Assembly: GCA_009775605.1 (NCBI GenBank)
Contig: VSPV01000014.1
Span: 1-28,639 of the forward strand
DNA from: Paramuribaculum sp.
GTDB lineage: Bacteria > Bacteroidota > Bacteroidia > Bacteroidales > Muribaculaceae
DNA: 28,639 nt
Reading direction: 5' to 3'
Shown: positions 7,719-14,452 of the stretch, piece by piece
Position numbering within the stretch: position 1 is the stretch's first letter
Layout of the letters: each line of letters starts with the position of its first letter
Translations under genes and position numbers: made by a program
Notes under the pieces: generated by a model
The model's input: the letters and a program-made list of their open reading frames with translations, nothing else
The model's database searches: none
Told to the model about the DNA's origin: nothing

Positions 7719-7919
7719 ATGGATAAGATGCCTTACATAGGACTGACGGTGGTTGCACTTGGTTTTATACTGCCGTGGCTTGCGCGAGCCTATTTTTCGT
7801 GGCGAGCGATGAAAGATGATGATAATATCTATTCGGCTACCCGTCAAAGTTATATTAGATATCTCAAAATGGTGCGTTGGGTGTTGGTCATTATTGGTTT
7901 TATTCTCATGAACTGGTAA
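7719..7919 (+). CDS. Small two-helix membrane protein, first tandem copy
   Basis: 66 residues if it starts at the ATG at 7719 (MDKMPYIG); an in-frame ATG at 7692 would add nine residues. The 7719 start is preferred because it aligns with the start of its neighbour copy. Two hydrophobic segments (about residues 6-21 and 52-65) flank a charged middle containing SWRAMKDDD. The neighbouring gene has the same layout and the same SWRAMK motif, which supports both as real genes. No family is recognised and no function is proposed. It has no close terminator of its own, only a degenerate copy of the downstream hairpin arm. Confidence 0.65.
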   Translation: MDKMPYIGLTVVALGFILPWLARAYFSWRAMKDDDNIYSATRQSYIRYLKMVRWVLVIIGFILMNW

Positions 7920-7953
7920 GCGTTTCCCCGAAAAGATAAAGTCATTTAAATAG

Positions 7954-7983
7954 AAACAGCGATATGCCGGACCGAATGTGGGT
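7954..7983 (+). repeat. Degenerate half-copy of the downstream terminator
   Basis: This segment matches the left arm and loop of the hairpin at 8241-8288 (shared AAACAGCGAT.TGCC, then GACCG.ATG...GGT) but lacks the right arm. It lies just after the first small membrane gene, at the place corresponding to the hairpin after the second gene. That fits a tandem duplication of gene plus terminator followed by decay of this copy. Confidence 0.6.
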
Positions 7984-8007
7984 AGTAATCGACTTAAATG
8001 CTATGAT

Positions 8008-8229
8008 ATGGATGGATTGGTTTATCTGGGCTTTTCTCTCGCGGTGGCCGGTGCTGTGCTGCCTAAGCTGGGGCTAATATATATCAGTTGGCGGGCAATG
8101 AAGGGCGACAGAAGGTTTGAGGCCCCCGATGTGCGCCGATACTATTTTCTTGAGTTCAGAAAAGTGGGTCTGGGATTGGTGGTGTTAGGGTTCGTTGCCT
8201 TTTTCATTGCTGAAATTATGTCCAGATAG
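8008..8229 (+). CDS. Small two-helix membrane protein, second tandem copy
   Basis: 73 residues from the ATG at 8008 (MDGLVYLG). A GTG ten codons upstream is in frame, but it lies in the decayed terminator repeat and is unlikely to be used. Layout as in the first copy: a hydrophobic segment at about 6-23, SWRAMKGD, a charged middle, and a second hydrophobic segment at about 50-69, ending in a short polar tail. Similarity to the upstream copy is clear at the start (MD...Y.G), around SWRAMK, and in the second helix (VLG/IIGF), but overall divergence is high, so the duplication is old or fast-evolving. Followed by a perfect hairpin terminator. Function unknown. Confidence 0.65.
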   Translation: MDGLVYLGFSLAVAGAVLPKLGLIYISWRAMKGDRRFEAPDVRRYYFLEFRKVGLGLVVLGFVAFFIAEIMSR

Positions 8230-8240
8230 ATACATAAAAT

Positions 8241-8288
8241 AATAAACAGCGATGTGCCGACCGGATGGGTGGCACATCGCTGTTTATT
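8241..8288. terminator. Bidirectional hairpin terminator between the small membrane gene and slyD
   Basis: The arms at 8241-8258 and 8271-8288 are perfect inverted repeats of 18 bases around a 12-base loop. The stem ends are AATAAA/TTTATT, so a T-rich 3' flank is present on both strands. It serves the convergent genes at 8008-8229 (plus) and 8312-8887 (minus). Confidence 0.85.
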
Positions 8289-8311
8289 ATGGGGTGGATG
8301 GCGGGACGGTA

Positions 8312-8887
8312 TCAGTTGCAGCCGCAGCCGTCGGAGCATTTGCTTTCACCGGAGCAGTCGCAGGAGTCGCCGCAACCGCAGCCTTCGCCGCAGCCGCAAC
8401 CCGACTGGGGCTTGAGCTCTTCGGGAGTAGCGTCGCGTACAACGGTGATCTTGCCTTTGAAACGCACGTCCTTGCCTGCCAGAGGATGGTTGAAGTCCAT
8501 CACAACGTCGGTGTCGGTAACGTCGACAACCACGCCGTTGATGCGGAAGCCGTCCTGTGTCATCATCGGGAGCACGGCGCCTTTCTTGATGACTTCGGGG
8601 TCGAATTTGCCGTCTACTTCAAAAATGTCGCGGGGCAGCGTGGCCACCTGCTCGGGGTCGTGGGGACCGAAAGCCTCGTCGGCCGACACTTTCACGTCGA
8701 AAGAATCACCGGGCTTGAGGCCGTCGATTGCGTGCTCCAGCGGCACGATCACGCCGGGGGTAACGCCAAACACTATCTTTTCGGGGTCGTCGGCCGAGGT
8801 CTGGTGAACGAGCTTGTCGCCGTCAGGAGTAACTTCGTAGAGGTCGTAGCCGAGTTCCACGTATTTTCCGGGTTGAATTGTTTCCAT
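8312..8887 (-). CDS. slyD: SlyD-type FKBP peptidyl-prolyl isomerase with a cysteine-rich tail
   Basis: 191 residues. SlyD architecture: an N-terminal FKBP half (GKYVELGYDLY), an inserted-flap (chaperone) domain with DEAFGPHDPEQVATLPRDIF, return to FKBP with DFNHPLAGKDVRFKGKI, then a metal-binding tail. The enzyme isomerises prolyl bonds and chaperones folding in the cytosol; in E. coli the tail binds nickel and helps hydrogenase maturation. Here the last 30 or so residues contain nine cysteines in CGC/CDC pairs and no histidine, unlike the His-rich E. coli tail, suggesting soft-metal or thiolate binding. The ATG at 8887 is the family start. No hydrogenase or nickel gene is in the window. It follows the phosphatase gene by 74 bases on the same strand. 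Confidence 0.93.
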   Translation of the reverse strand: METIQPGKYVELGYDLYEVTPDGDKLVHQTSADDPEKIVFGVTPGVIVPLEHAIDGLKPGDSFDVKVSADEAFGPHDPEQVATLPRDIFEVDGKFDPEVIKKGAVLPMMTQDGFRINGVVVDVTDTDVVMDFNHPLAGKDVRFKGKITVVRDATPEELKPQSGCGCGEGCGCGDSCDCSGESKCSDGCGCN

Positions 8888-8961
8888 ATTGTTCTGTATT
8901 TAAGATTTTATGTAGTTACTAAAGCTATAACAAAAATGGGGCCAAAAAGTGAGGCGGGGGC

Positions 8962-9519
8962 TCAGGCTTCTTCGGGGTGGCGGAGAGAGGTGACGGTGTC
9001 GTAGAGATTGAGGGTGGCGTCGGCAAGCTGGTCGAGCACGAGCTCGAAGCCTTCGGCCCCTTCGTAATAGGGGTCGGGCACATGGTCGTAGCGCGAATGG
9101 GAGCCGAAGAAGTCGGCCATGGCCATTACGCGTTCCTCGTCGTCGACCGTGGGCGCGAGGCTGCGGAGATTGCGCACATTGTTGTCGTCCATGCCTATTA
9201 TTATGTCGAAATCCTCGAAGTCATGCTCGCGTATCTGGCGGCAGCGGTGGGTGAGCTCGAGGCCGCGGCGCCGGGCGTGGGCGCGCATGCGCGGGTCGGC
9301 CAGCTGGCCTATGTGGTAGTTTCCGGTGCCGGCAGAGTCGACCTTCCAGCCCTCGGCGGCATTGTGCTCGCTGAGGGTCTCGAGCATTATGGCTTCGGCG
9401 GCGGGGCTGCGGCAGATGTTGCCCAGACACACGAAAAGCACTCTCACAGGGGCGTCATCGCTTATGTTCTCTATTATGGGTTTGAGCCGTCTGATTACGG
9501 CCGGAGTGGTGATTATCAT
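8962..9519 (-). CDS. Low-molecular-weight protein tyrosine phosphatase
   Basis: 185 residues. The P-loop VLFVCLGNICRSPAAEAI has nucleophile C31 and R37, and the general acid lies in DPYY (D149), the full LMW-PTP signature. The N-terminus extends about 25 residues beyond the usual start. The ATG at 9519 is supported because it overlaps the lpxB stop by four bases (ATGA), implying coupled translation; an internal start cannot be excluded. These enzymes dephosphorylate tyrosine on proteins such as capsule or exopolysaccharide kinases, or act on small phosphates. Linkage to lpxB hints at an envelope role, but that is inference. Confidence 0.92.
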   Translation of the reverse strand: MIITTPAVIRRLKPIIENISDDAPVRVLFVCLGNICRSPAAEAIMLETLSEHNAAEGWKVDSAGTGNYHIGQLADPRMRAHARRRGLELTHRCRQIREHDFEDFDIIIGMDDNNVRNLRSLAPTVDDEERVMAMADFFGSHSRYDHVPDPYYEGAEGFELVLDQLADATLNLYDTVTSLRHPEEA

Positions 9520-10655
9520 TGTCGTTCGTTTTTAGAGCTCATGAGATCGCTGGTTATGATGGCTGCGGCAGTCGCTGCGGCATGGCTTGTCCCCAGAAGC
9601 TGGCGCATCCGGGAATATCCCTCAAGCTGCAGGGCGCGTCCGGGCGCGTCGAAGATTATCTTGCGCAGGTGGCTGTCCACTTCTTCCGGGGTGCAGTGAT
9701 GAAGCAGCATTTCCGGTATAACCTCCCGACCTACGATAAGGTTCGGAAGAGTGACATAGGGACATTTTATGAAGTGCTTCATAATATTGTAGCTCAGCCG
9801 CGACCCGTTGGCGCGGTAGCAGGCCACCTGAGGCGTCCCGGCCAGGGCGCATTCGAGTGTGGCCGTGCCGGAGGTTACAAGGGCGGCGTCGCTGTGGAGC
9901 ATGAGGTCGAAGGTGGCGCCTTCTATCAGCGGAAGGTTTGTCAGGCTCCTGTAAAACTCCCGGTCAATGCCCGGGGCCACGGCCACTACGGGCTGCATGT
10001 CGGGGTGCATGTGGGCCACGGCATCCATCACCGGAAGATTGTTGCGTATCTCTCCGTAGCGGCTTCCGGGGACGATGGCCAGAAGAGCCCGGGAGGGGAG
10101 ACGGTGCTGGCGGCGGAACTCCACGGCGTCAGGGGCCATGGAAATGCGTCGGTTCATTTCCTCTACCGATGGGTTGCCCACATAGTCCACACGGATTCCG
10201 CGCATGGCAAACCAGCCCTGCTCGAAGGGAAGGATGGAGAGCAGACGGGTGGCGTAGCGGCGCAGCTTGCGCACGCGGAATTCCTTCCACGCCCATACCT
10301 TCGGAAGAATGAAGTAATATACCGGAATACCTCGGCGACGGGCGTAGGCTGCCAGCCGCAGGTTGAAGCTGGGATAGTCTATGAGAATGAGGGCGTCGGG
10401 CCGCGAGCTGTCTATGGCCTTGCGCGCCTGGCTGAAGTTGCTCATGATCACGCGGAGATTGCGCAGCACCTCGCTGAATCCCATGAAGGCCATGCGGCGG
10501 TAGTCGATCACCGGCTCCTGGCCTGTGGCGGCCGACATGGCGTCGCCGCCGAGGAAGGCGAAGGAGGCGTCGCGGTCGTGCCTGCGCAGCTCCTCTATGA
10601 GCATGGCTCCGTGAAGGTCGCCCGAAGCTTCTCCTGCCGAAATAAAATATTTCAT
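9516..10655 (-). CDS. lpxB: Lipid-A-disaccharide synthase
   Basis: 379 residues from the ATG at 10655 (MKYFISAGEASGDLHGA), the classic LpxB N-terminus. The frame stays open further upstream, into the divergent promoter region, and that extension is rejected. Family landmarks: SAGEASGD, AFMGFSEVLRN, LIDYPSFNLRLA, YFILPKVWAW, ILPFEQGWF, the VPGSRYGEI nucleotide-sugar segment, and the SGTATLECAL donor-site motif. It condenses UDP-2,3-diacylglucosamine with lipid X to make lipid A disaccharide at the cytoplasmic face of the inner membrane. It is divergent from an MsbA-like exporter and overlaps the phosphatase gene by four bases. Confidence 0.96.
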   Translation of the reverse strand: MKYFISAGEASGDLHGAMLIEELRRHDRDASFAFLGGDAMSAATGQEPVIDYRRMAFMGFSEVLRNLRVIMSNFSQARKAIDSSRPDALILIDYPSFNLRLAAYARRRGIPVYYFILPKVWAWKEFRVRKLRRYATRLLSILPFEQGWFAMRGIRVDYVGNPSVEEMNRRISMAPDAVEFRRQHRLPSRALLAIVPGSRYGEIRNNLPVMDAVAHMHPDMQPVVAVAPGIDREFYRSLTNLPLIEGATFDLMLHSDAALVTSGTATLECALAGTPQVACYRANGSRLSYNIMKHFIKCPYVTLPNLIVGREVIPEMLLHHCTPEEVDSHLRKIIFDAPGRALQLEGYSRMRQLLGTSHAAATAAAIITSDLMSSKNERQ

Positions 10656-10684
10656 AGCATAAACGGATGTCGAAATTAATGCTT

Positions 10685-10692
10685 CAAAGTTA
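10685..10692 (-). promoter_or_regulatory. Candidate -7 element of lpxB
   Basis: TAACTTTG on the minus strand, 30 bases upstream of the lpxB start, matches TAnnTTTG. No good -33 TTTG lies 19-20 bases further up, so the match is partial. Confidence 0.4.
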
Positions 10693-10757
10693 GTAAATTT
10701 AACGGTAGCTTTAACAGTGGAAGTTCTGCATATTGTCTTTGTGTCGGTTAAAATTAC

Positions 10758-10765
10758 TACTTTTG
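10758..10765 (+). promoter_or_regulatory. Candidate -7 element of the MsbA-like exporter gene
   Basis: TACTTTTG, matching TAnnTTTG, 31 bases before the ATG. TTG and TTTG words lie upstream at 10733-10741, but at 22 or 16 bases rather than the ideal 19-20. Confidence 0.45.
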
Positions 10766-10796
10766 CAGTCTGAACCATCATCATTCTAACGATTTC

Positions 10797-12632
10797 ATGG
10801 GCGACCTTTGGAAAATTCTCAGGAGATTCGTTCCTCCTTATAAAAAATATCTCTTCCTCAGCATCCTTTTCAATTTTCTGGCTGCGTTCCTCACCATATT
10901 CTCTTTTGCGGTCATAATGCCTATTCTGAGAATGCTCTTCAGAGTGGACACCGGAACTTACGAATACATGGAGATAGGGCGTCATAATTTCACCGACGCG
11001 CTGCTGAACAATTTCTATTATTACACGCAGGAGGCCATTGCGCTATGGGGCCCGTCGACCACACTGGCGCTCCTTGCCGCCACTCTCGTGGTGATGACGG
11101 CGCTGAAAACCGGCACCACGTTCCTGAGCAGCTACTTCATAGTGCCGATGCGCTCGGGCATAGTGCGCGACATACGCAATGTGCTTTACGACAAGATAGT
11201 GTCGCTTCCCATATCGTTCTTCACCACCGAGCGCAAGGGCGACGTGATGGCCCGCATGAGCGGCGACGTGGCCGAGATCGAGAATTCCATCATGGCCTCG
11301 CTCGACATGCTTTTCAAGAATCCCGTGCTTATAATAGTGTATCTCGCCACCATGATCATTATCAGCTGGAAGCTTACGCTGTTTGTGCTCATACTGCTTC
11401 CGGTGGCCGGATTCGCCATGGGGCGCATCGGCAAGCGACTGAAACGCACATCGTTAGAGGGCCAGCAGCAGTGGGGCGTGATAATGAGCTATATCGAGGA
11501 GACCCTGGGCGGTCTCCGCATCATCAAGGCATTCACCGCCGAGCGCAAGGTCGAGAACCGCTTCCATGCGGGAACGCAGCGATTCTTTGTGCTGAGCAAC
11601 CGTGTGGCCCGACGCCAGGCCCTGGCTCATCCAATGAGCGAGTTTCTGGGCACGCTCACCATAGCCATAGTGCTGTGGTTCGGCGGCTCGCTGATACTTT
11701 CGGGCGGCTCCACGCTCGACGCCTCCGACTTCATCTATTATATGGTGGTGTTCTACTCCATAATAAACCCGGCCAAGGACCTGTCGAAAGCCATGTACTC
11801 CATCCAGAAGGGTCTTGCCTCGATGGAGCGAGTGGACCGCATACTCGGTGCCGAGAATCCCATCACCGATCCGGCTCATCCCCGCGAGATAACAGAGTTC
11901 AAGGGCGAGGTGCGTTATCACGACGTTACCTTCTCCTACGACAAGGAGACTCCCGTGGCGCGCAATGTAAGCTTCACCATAGCTCCCGGAGAGACCGTGG
12001 CGCTGGTGGGAGCGAGCGGCAGCGGCAAGTCTACGCTGGCCGACCTGCTTCCGCGCTTCTACGATGTGGACGGCGGCAGCATAACGATTGACGGCGTGGA
12101 TGTGCGCGACATGCGTGTGCACGACCTGCGTTCGCTCATGGGCAATGTGAATCAGGAGGCGATACTTTTCAACGACACGTTCTACAACAACATAACCTTC
12201 GGAGTTGACCACGCCACGCAGGAGCAGGTTGAGCAGGCCGCGCGCATAGCCAACGCCCACGACTTCATAATGGCATCGGAGGAGGGCTATCAGACCAACA
12301 TAGGCGACCGTGGCTGCCGGCTCTCAGGCGGCCAGCGGCAGCGTATCTCCATAGCGCGCGCCATTCTCAAGAATCCTCCCATTCTGATTCTCGACGAGGC
12401 CACGTCGGCTCTTGACAGCGAGAGCGAGCTGCTGGTGCATCAGGCGCTCGAACGCCTGATGAAGGACCGCACCACGCTTGTGATTGCCCACCGGCTTTCA
12501 ACCATCCAGAACGCCACGCAGATATGCGTGATGCACGAGGGACGCATAGTGGAGCGCGGAACGCACGATGAGCTTCTGGCTCTGAACGGTTTCTACAGCC
12601 GCCTGGTGGAAATGCAGTCGATTAACCATTGA
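10797..12632 (+). CDS. msbA: ABC transporter, fused permease and ATPase, MsbA-like lipid exporter
   Basis: 611 residues, the usual length for a half-transporter that works as a homodimer. The N-terminal about 330 residues form the transmembrane domain, with hydrophobic segments near 18-45, 85-100, 165-205 and 280-300. The nucleotide-binding domain follows: Walker A GASGSGKST at about 404-412, signature LSGGQRQR at about 509-516, Walker B ILILDEATSALD just after 525, H-loop IAHRLST at about 563. MsbA-type proteins flip lipid A core or phospholipid across the inner membrane. The divergent lpxB gene supports a lipid A role, but close relatives export other substrates, so the symbol is tentative. 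The ATG at 10797 is the only early start and has an AT-rich leader. Confidence 0.88.
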   Translation: MGDLWKILRRFVPPYKKYLFLSILFNFLAAFLTIFSFAVIMPILRMLFRVDTGTYEYMEIGRHNFTDALLNNFYYYTQEAIALWGPSTTLALLAATLVVMTALKTGTTFLSSYFIVPMRSGIVRDIRNVLYDKIVSLPISFFTTERKGDVMARMSGDVAEIENSIMASLDMLFKNPVLIIVYLATMIIISWKLTLFVLILLPVAGFAMGRIGKRLKRTSLEGQQQWGVIMSYIEETLGGLRIIKAFTAERKVENRFHAGTQRFFVLSNRVARRQALAHPMSEFLGTLTIAIVLWFGGSLILSGGSTLDASDFIYYMVVFYSIINPAKDLSKAMYSIQKGLASMERVDRILGAENPITDPAHPREITEFKGEVRYHDVTFSYDKETPVARNVSFTIAPGETVALVGASGSGKSTLADLLPRFYDVDGGSITIDGVDVRDMRVHDLRSLMGNVNQEAILFNDTFYNNITFGVDHATQEQVEQAARIANAHDFIMASEEGYQTNIGDRGCRLSGGQRQRISIARAILKNPPILILDEATSALDSESELLVHQALERLMKDRTTLVIAHRLSTIQNATQICVMHEGRIVERGTHDELLALNGFYSRLVEMQSINH

Positions 12633-12657
12633 TTTGTTATTAAAAAAGCGTTTAAGC

Positions 12658-12691
12658 GCCGTTAACACATATGGCGAATCGGCCGTTAACA
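12658..12691. repeat. Pair of 10-base direct repeats after the exporter gene
   Basis: GCCGTTAACA occurs at 12658-12667 and again at 12682-12691, 24 bases start to start, each containing the palindrome GTTAAC. It lies 26 bases past the stop codon. It could be an operator pair for a downstream transcript or chance in a short stretch. Confidence 0.35.
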
Positions 12692-12832
12692 ATTTATTTT
12701 TAGAAAAATTCTGAAAAGTAATTTTTGTTGATAAAAATACGTTTTTGGGTCGTTATTGCCTCTAGTTTGGATAATTATTAATAATCAGATTTTCAAGGAA
12801 TTTTAGATTGTTAAAAAATTATCTTAATTTTT

Positions 12833-12863
12833 TTTGAAAATTCAAGGTTAAGTTTTATATTTG
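12833..12863 (+). promoter_or_regulatory. Consensus Bacteroidota promoter with no annotated gene downstream
   Basis: TTTG at 12833-12836, exactly 19 bases, then TATATTTG at 12856-12863, a full match to the -33/-7 consensus. It fires to the right, into a region with no protein gene on the plus strand. Expected start of transcription is near 12870. Confidence 0.62.
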
Positions 12864-12869
12864 TGCCGT

Positions 12870-13006
12870 TTAAGAAACTCATCTGTATAAAACCAGGAAA
12901 CACTAATTCAACTAATCACATCCCTGTATACACTTTACAACATGTTAGTGAGGGCTATGTCGCGAGACATGGCTCTCACGCCCTTTTAAAGGGGGTGGAT
13001 TTTTTT
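12870..13006 (+). ncRNA. Candidate small RNA of about 130 bases
   Basis: The region lies between a consensus promoter (-7 at 12856-12863) and a hairpin (12948-12979) followed by a second short palindrome (CCCTTT/AAAGGG near 12981-12993) and a run of seven Ts (13000-13006). The first about 75 bases are AT-rich and largely unstructured by eye. There is no sizeable ORF: only a 15-codon frame from 12942, inside the hairpin. I do not recognise a known RNA family (SRP RNA, 6S, tmRNA and RNase P all look wrong). It could also be a decayed leader. Confidence 0.35.
12948..12979 (+). terminator. Strong 14-pair hairpin, probable end of the candidate small RNA
   Basis: The arms at 12948-12961 and 12966-12979 pair over 14 positions, two of them G-U, around a GCGA tetraloop of the stable GNRA type. 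It is followed by CCCTTTT and later a seven-T run. It could be a terminator or the structured core of the RNA. Confidence 0.55.
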
Positions 13007-13057
13007 AGCTAAGGTAGCTAATTTAGCTAAAGTAGCTATCTTAGCTGCTTTAGCGGA
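13004..13057. repeat. Six tandem 9-base units built on TAGC(TA)
   Basis: Units start at 13004, 13013, 13022, 13031, 13040 and 13049. The first three are TTTAGCTAA, GGTAGCTAA and TTTAGCTAA; later ones drift but keep TAGC at the same phase. Each intact unit holds the palindrome TTAGCTAA or TAGCTA. It lies between the candidate small RNA and the lpd terminator. Confidence 0.75.
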
Positions 13058-13060
13058 GCC

Positions 13061-13100
13061 TGAAAAACAGCCGCCCTCCCGCTGAGCGGGAAGGCGGCTG
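13061..13100 (-). terminator. Terminator of the glycine cleavage operon
   Basis: The arms CAGCCGCC (13068-13075) and GGCGGCTG (13093-13100), plus TCCCGC/GCGGGA inside, form a GC-rich stem of 14 pairs with one C-A mismatch and a TGA loop. On the minus strand it is followed by five Ts. It lies 24 bases past the lpd stop. Confidence 0.88.
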
Positions 13101-13123
13101 AAAGTTTATTGTCGCCGGTGGGG

Positions 13124-14452
13124 TTAGCCTTTGAGGGCGCTATGGAGGGCACTTACCAGAAGTTCGCTCAGGGTGGGATGGGGATGGATGGTGGTGACGA
13201 TATCGGTGGCGGTAAGGCTGTTGGCTATTGCCACACTCATTTCCTGAATGAGATCGGAAGCGTGGGCGCCGCATATATGGCAGCCGAGAAGCTTGCCGCG
13301 CTGGCCCACGATCACTTTCACCATTCCGTCGGGCTCGTCCATGGCGAGCGCTTTGCCCGATGAACGGTATATGGCGGTGCCGGTCTTGTAGTCCATCTGC
13401 AGCTCGGCGCACTGCTGCTCCGTAAGACCCACTGAGGCGCATTCCGGCACGGTGAACACGGCCGCAGGCACGGTGGAGAGCTTCGAGGCGAGTCCAAGTG
13501 CCACGCGTCCCTGCGCTTCGGCGGCATGGGCGAGCATGCACAGACCGTTGACATCGCCCACGGCGTACACGCCGGGAATCGAGGTCTGCATTTTCAGCTT
13601 GTCGACCTTCAGGAAGCCCCGCTCCGTTTCAGGGTTGAGTTCCATGAGGCCGGGAGGGAGAACGGGACGGCGGCCCACAGCCATAATCACGCTCTGGGCT
13701 TCGGTGGTCTTTTCCTTTCCTTTGAAGGTGTAGCTTACGGTGCGTTCTTCGCCGCTGTCGGCAATGGCGGTGACGGCTGCGGAGGTCTGGATTGACACAC
13801 CGCGGCGCTTGAGGCTCATGCGCAGGCGTTTCGACAGGTCGGCGTCGAAGCCGGGAAGAATTTCCGGCGCATATTCGAGCACGGTCACGCCGCATCCGCA
13901 TGCGTTGAGTATGGAAGCGAATTCAAGGCCTATCACGCCTCCGCCGATTATCACGGCTGAGGAAGGAAGTTCGGTGGCGGCAAGCATGAAATCACTGTCC
14001 ACGGCCAGTTCTGCACCCGGAATGGGAAGTGTGGCCGGACGGGAGCCGGTGGCCACGATGATTTTCGGCGCGGTGAGCGTTTCTGAACCCACTTCAAGGG
14101 TATGGGCATCCGTAAACCGGGCCTCTCCCTTTATCACGGTCACGCCGGAGAGCACACCCTCCACGGCTTCGCGGAGCGAGGCCACCACGGAGTCCTTGCG
14201 GGCGGCGGCGCGGGGATAGTCGAGCGTCACCCCTGCGACATCAACGCCAAGAGCGGCGAAACGCGAGGCCGAGAGCATGGCCTCGGCGGTAGCGGCGAGG
14301 CATTTGGTGGGGATGCAGCCCCGGTTGAGGCATGTGCCGCCGAGGATGTCGCGTTCCACCACAGCCACATTCGCACCAAGGCTTGCGGCCAGGGCGGCCG
14401 TGGTGTAGCCGCCCGGACCGGAGCCGATGATTATGAGGTCGAACTGTTTCAC
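13124..14452 (-). CDS. lpdA: Dihydrolipoyl dehydrogenase (L protein of glycine cleavage)
   Basis: 442 residues. N-terminal FAD fold IIIGSGPGGYTTAA, redox disulfide in GGTCLNRGCIPTK (C41, C46), the NAD-binding VIIGGGVIGLEFASIL, the second FAD signature VYAVGDVNG, and the C-terminal catalytic HPHPTLSE (H425, E430). It reoxidises dihydrolipoyl groups on GcvH with NAD+. It is shorter than E. coli Lpd by about 30 residues but keeps every catalytic residue. The start overlaps the gcvPB stop by four bases, so it belongs to the glycine cleavage operon and is its last gene. It could also serve other 2-oxoacid complexes; none are in the window. Confidence 0.95.
   Translation of the reverse strand: MKQFDLIIIGSGPGGYTTAALAASLGANVAVVERDILGGTCLNRGCIPTKCLAATAEAMLSASRFAALGVDVAGVTLDYPRAAARKDSVVASLREAVEGVLSGVTVIKGEARFTDAHTLEVGSETLTAPKIIVATGSRPATLPIPGAELAVDSDFMLAATELPSSAVIIGGGVIGLEFASILNACGCGVTVLEYAPEILPGFDADLSKRLRMSLKRRGVSIQTSAAVTAIADSGEERTVSYTFKGKEKTTEAQSVIMAVGRRPVLPPGLMELNPETERGFLKVDKLKMQTSIPGVYAVGDVNGLCMLAHAAEAQGRVALGLASKLSTVPAAVFTVPECASVGLTEQQCAELQMDYKTGTAIYRSSGKALAMDEPDGMVKVIVGQRGKLLGCHICGAHASDLIQEMSVAIANSLTATDIVTTIHPHPTLSELLVSALHSALKG

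Noticed and set aside
7978..8007. GTG start ten codons before the second small membrane gene
   Set aside because: It lies in the decayed terminator repeat and has no counterpart in the first copy; the ATG at 8008 aligns with the neighbour's start.
12942..12989. 15-codon frame (ATG to TAA) covering the hairpin near 12950
   Set aside because: It coincides with the two arms of a strong hairpin and has no sign of a start signal; most likely chance.
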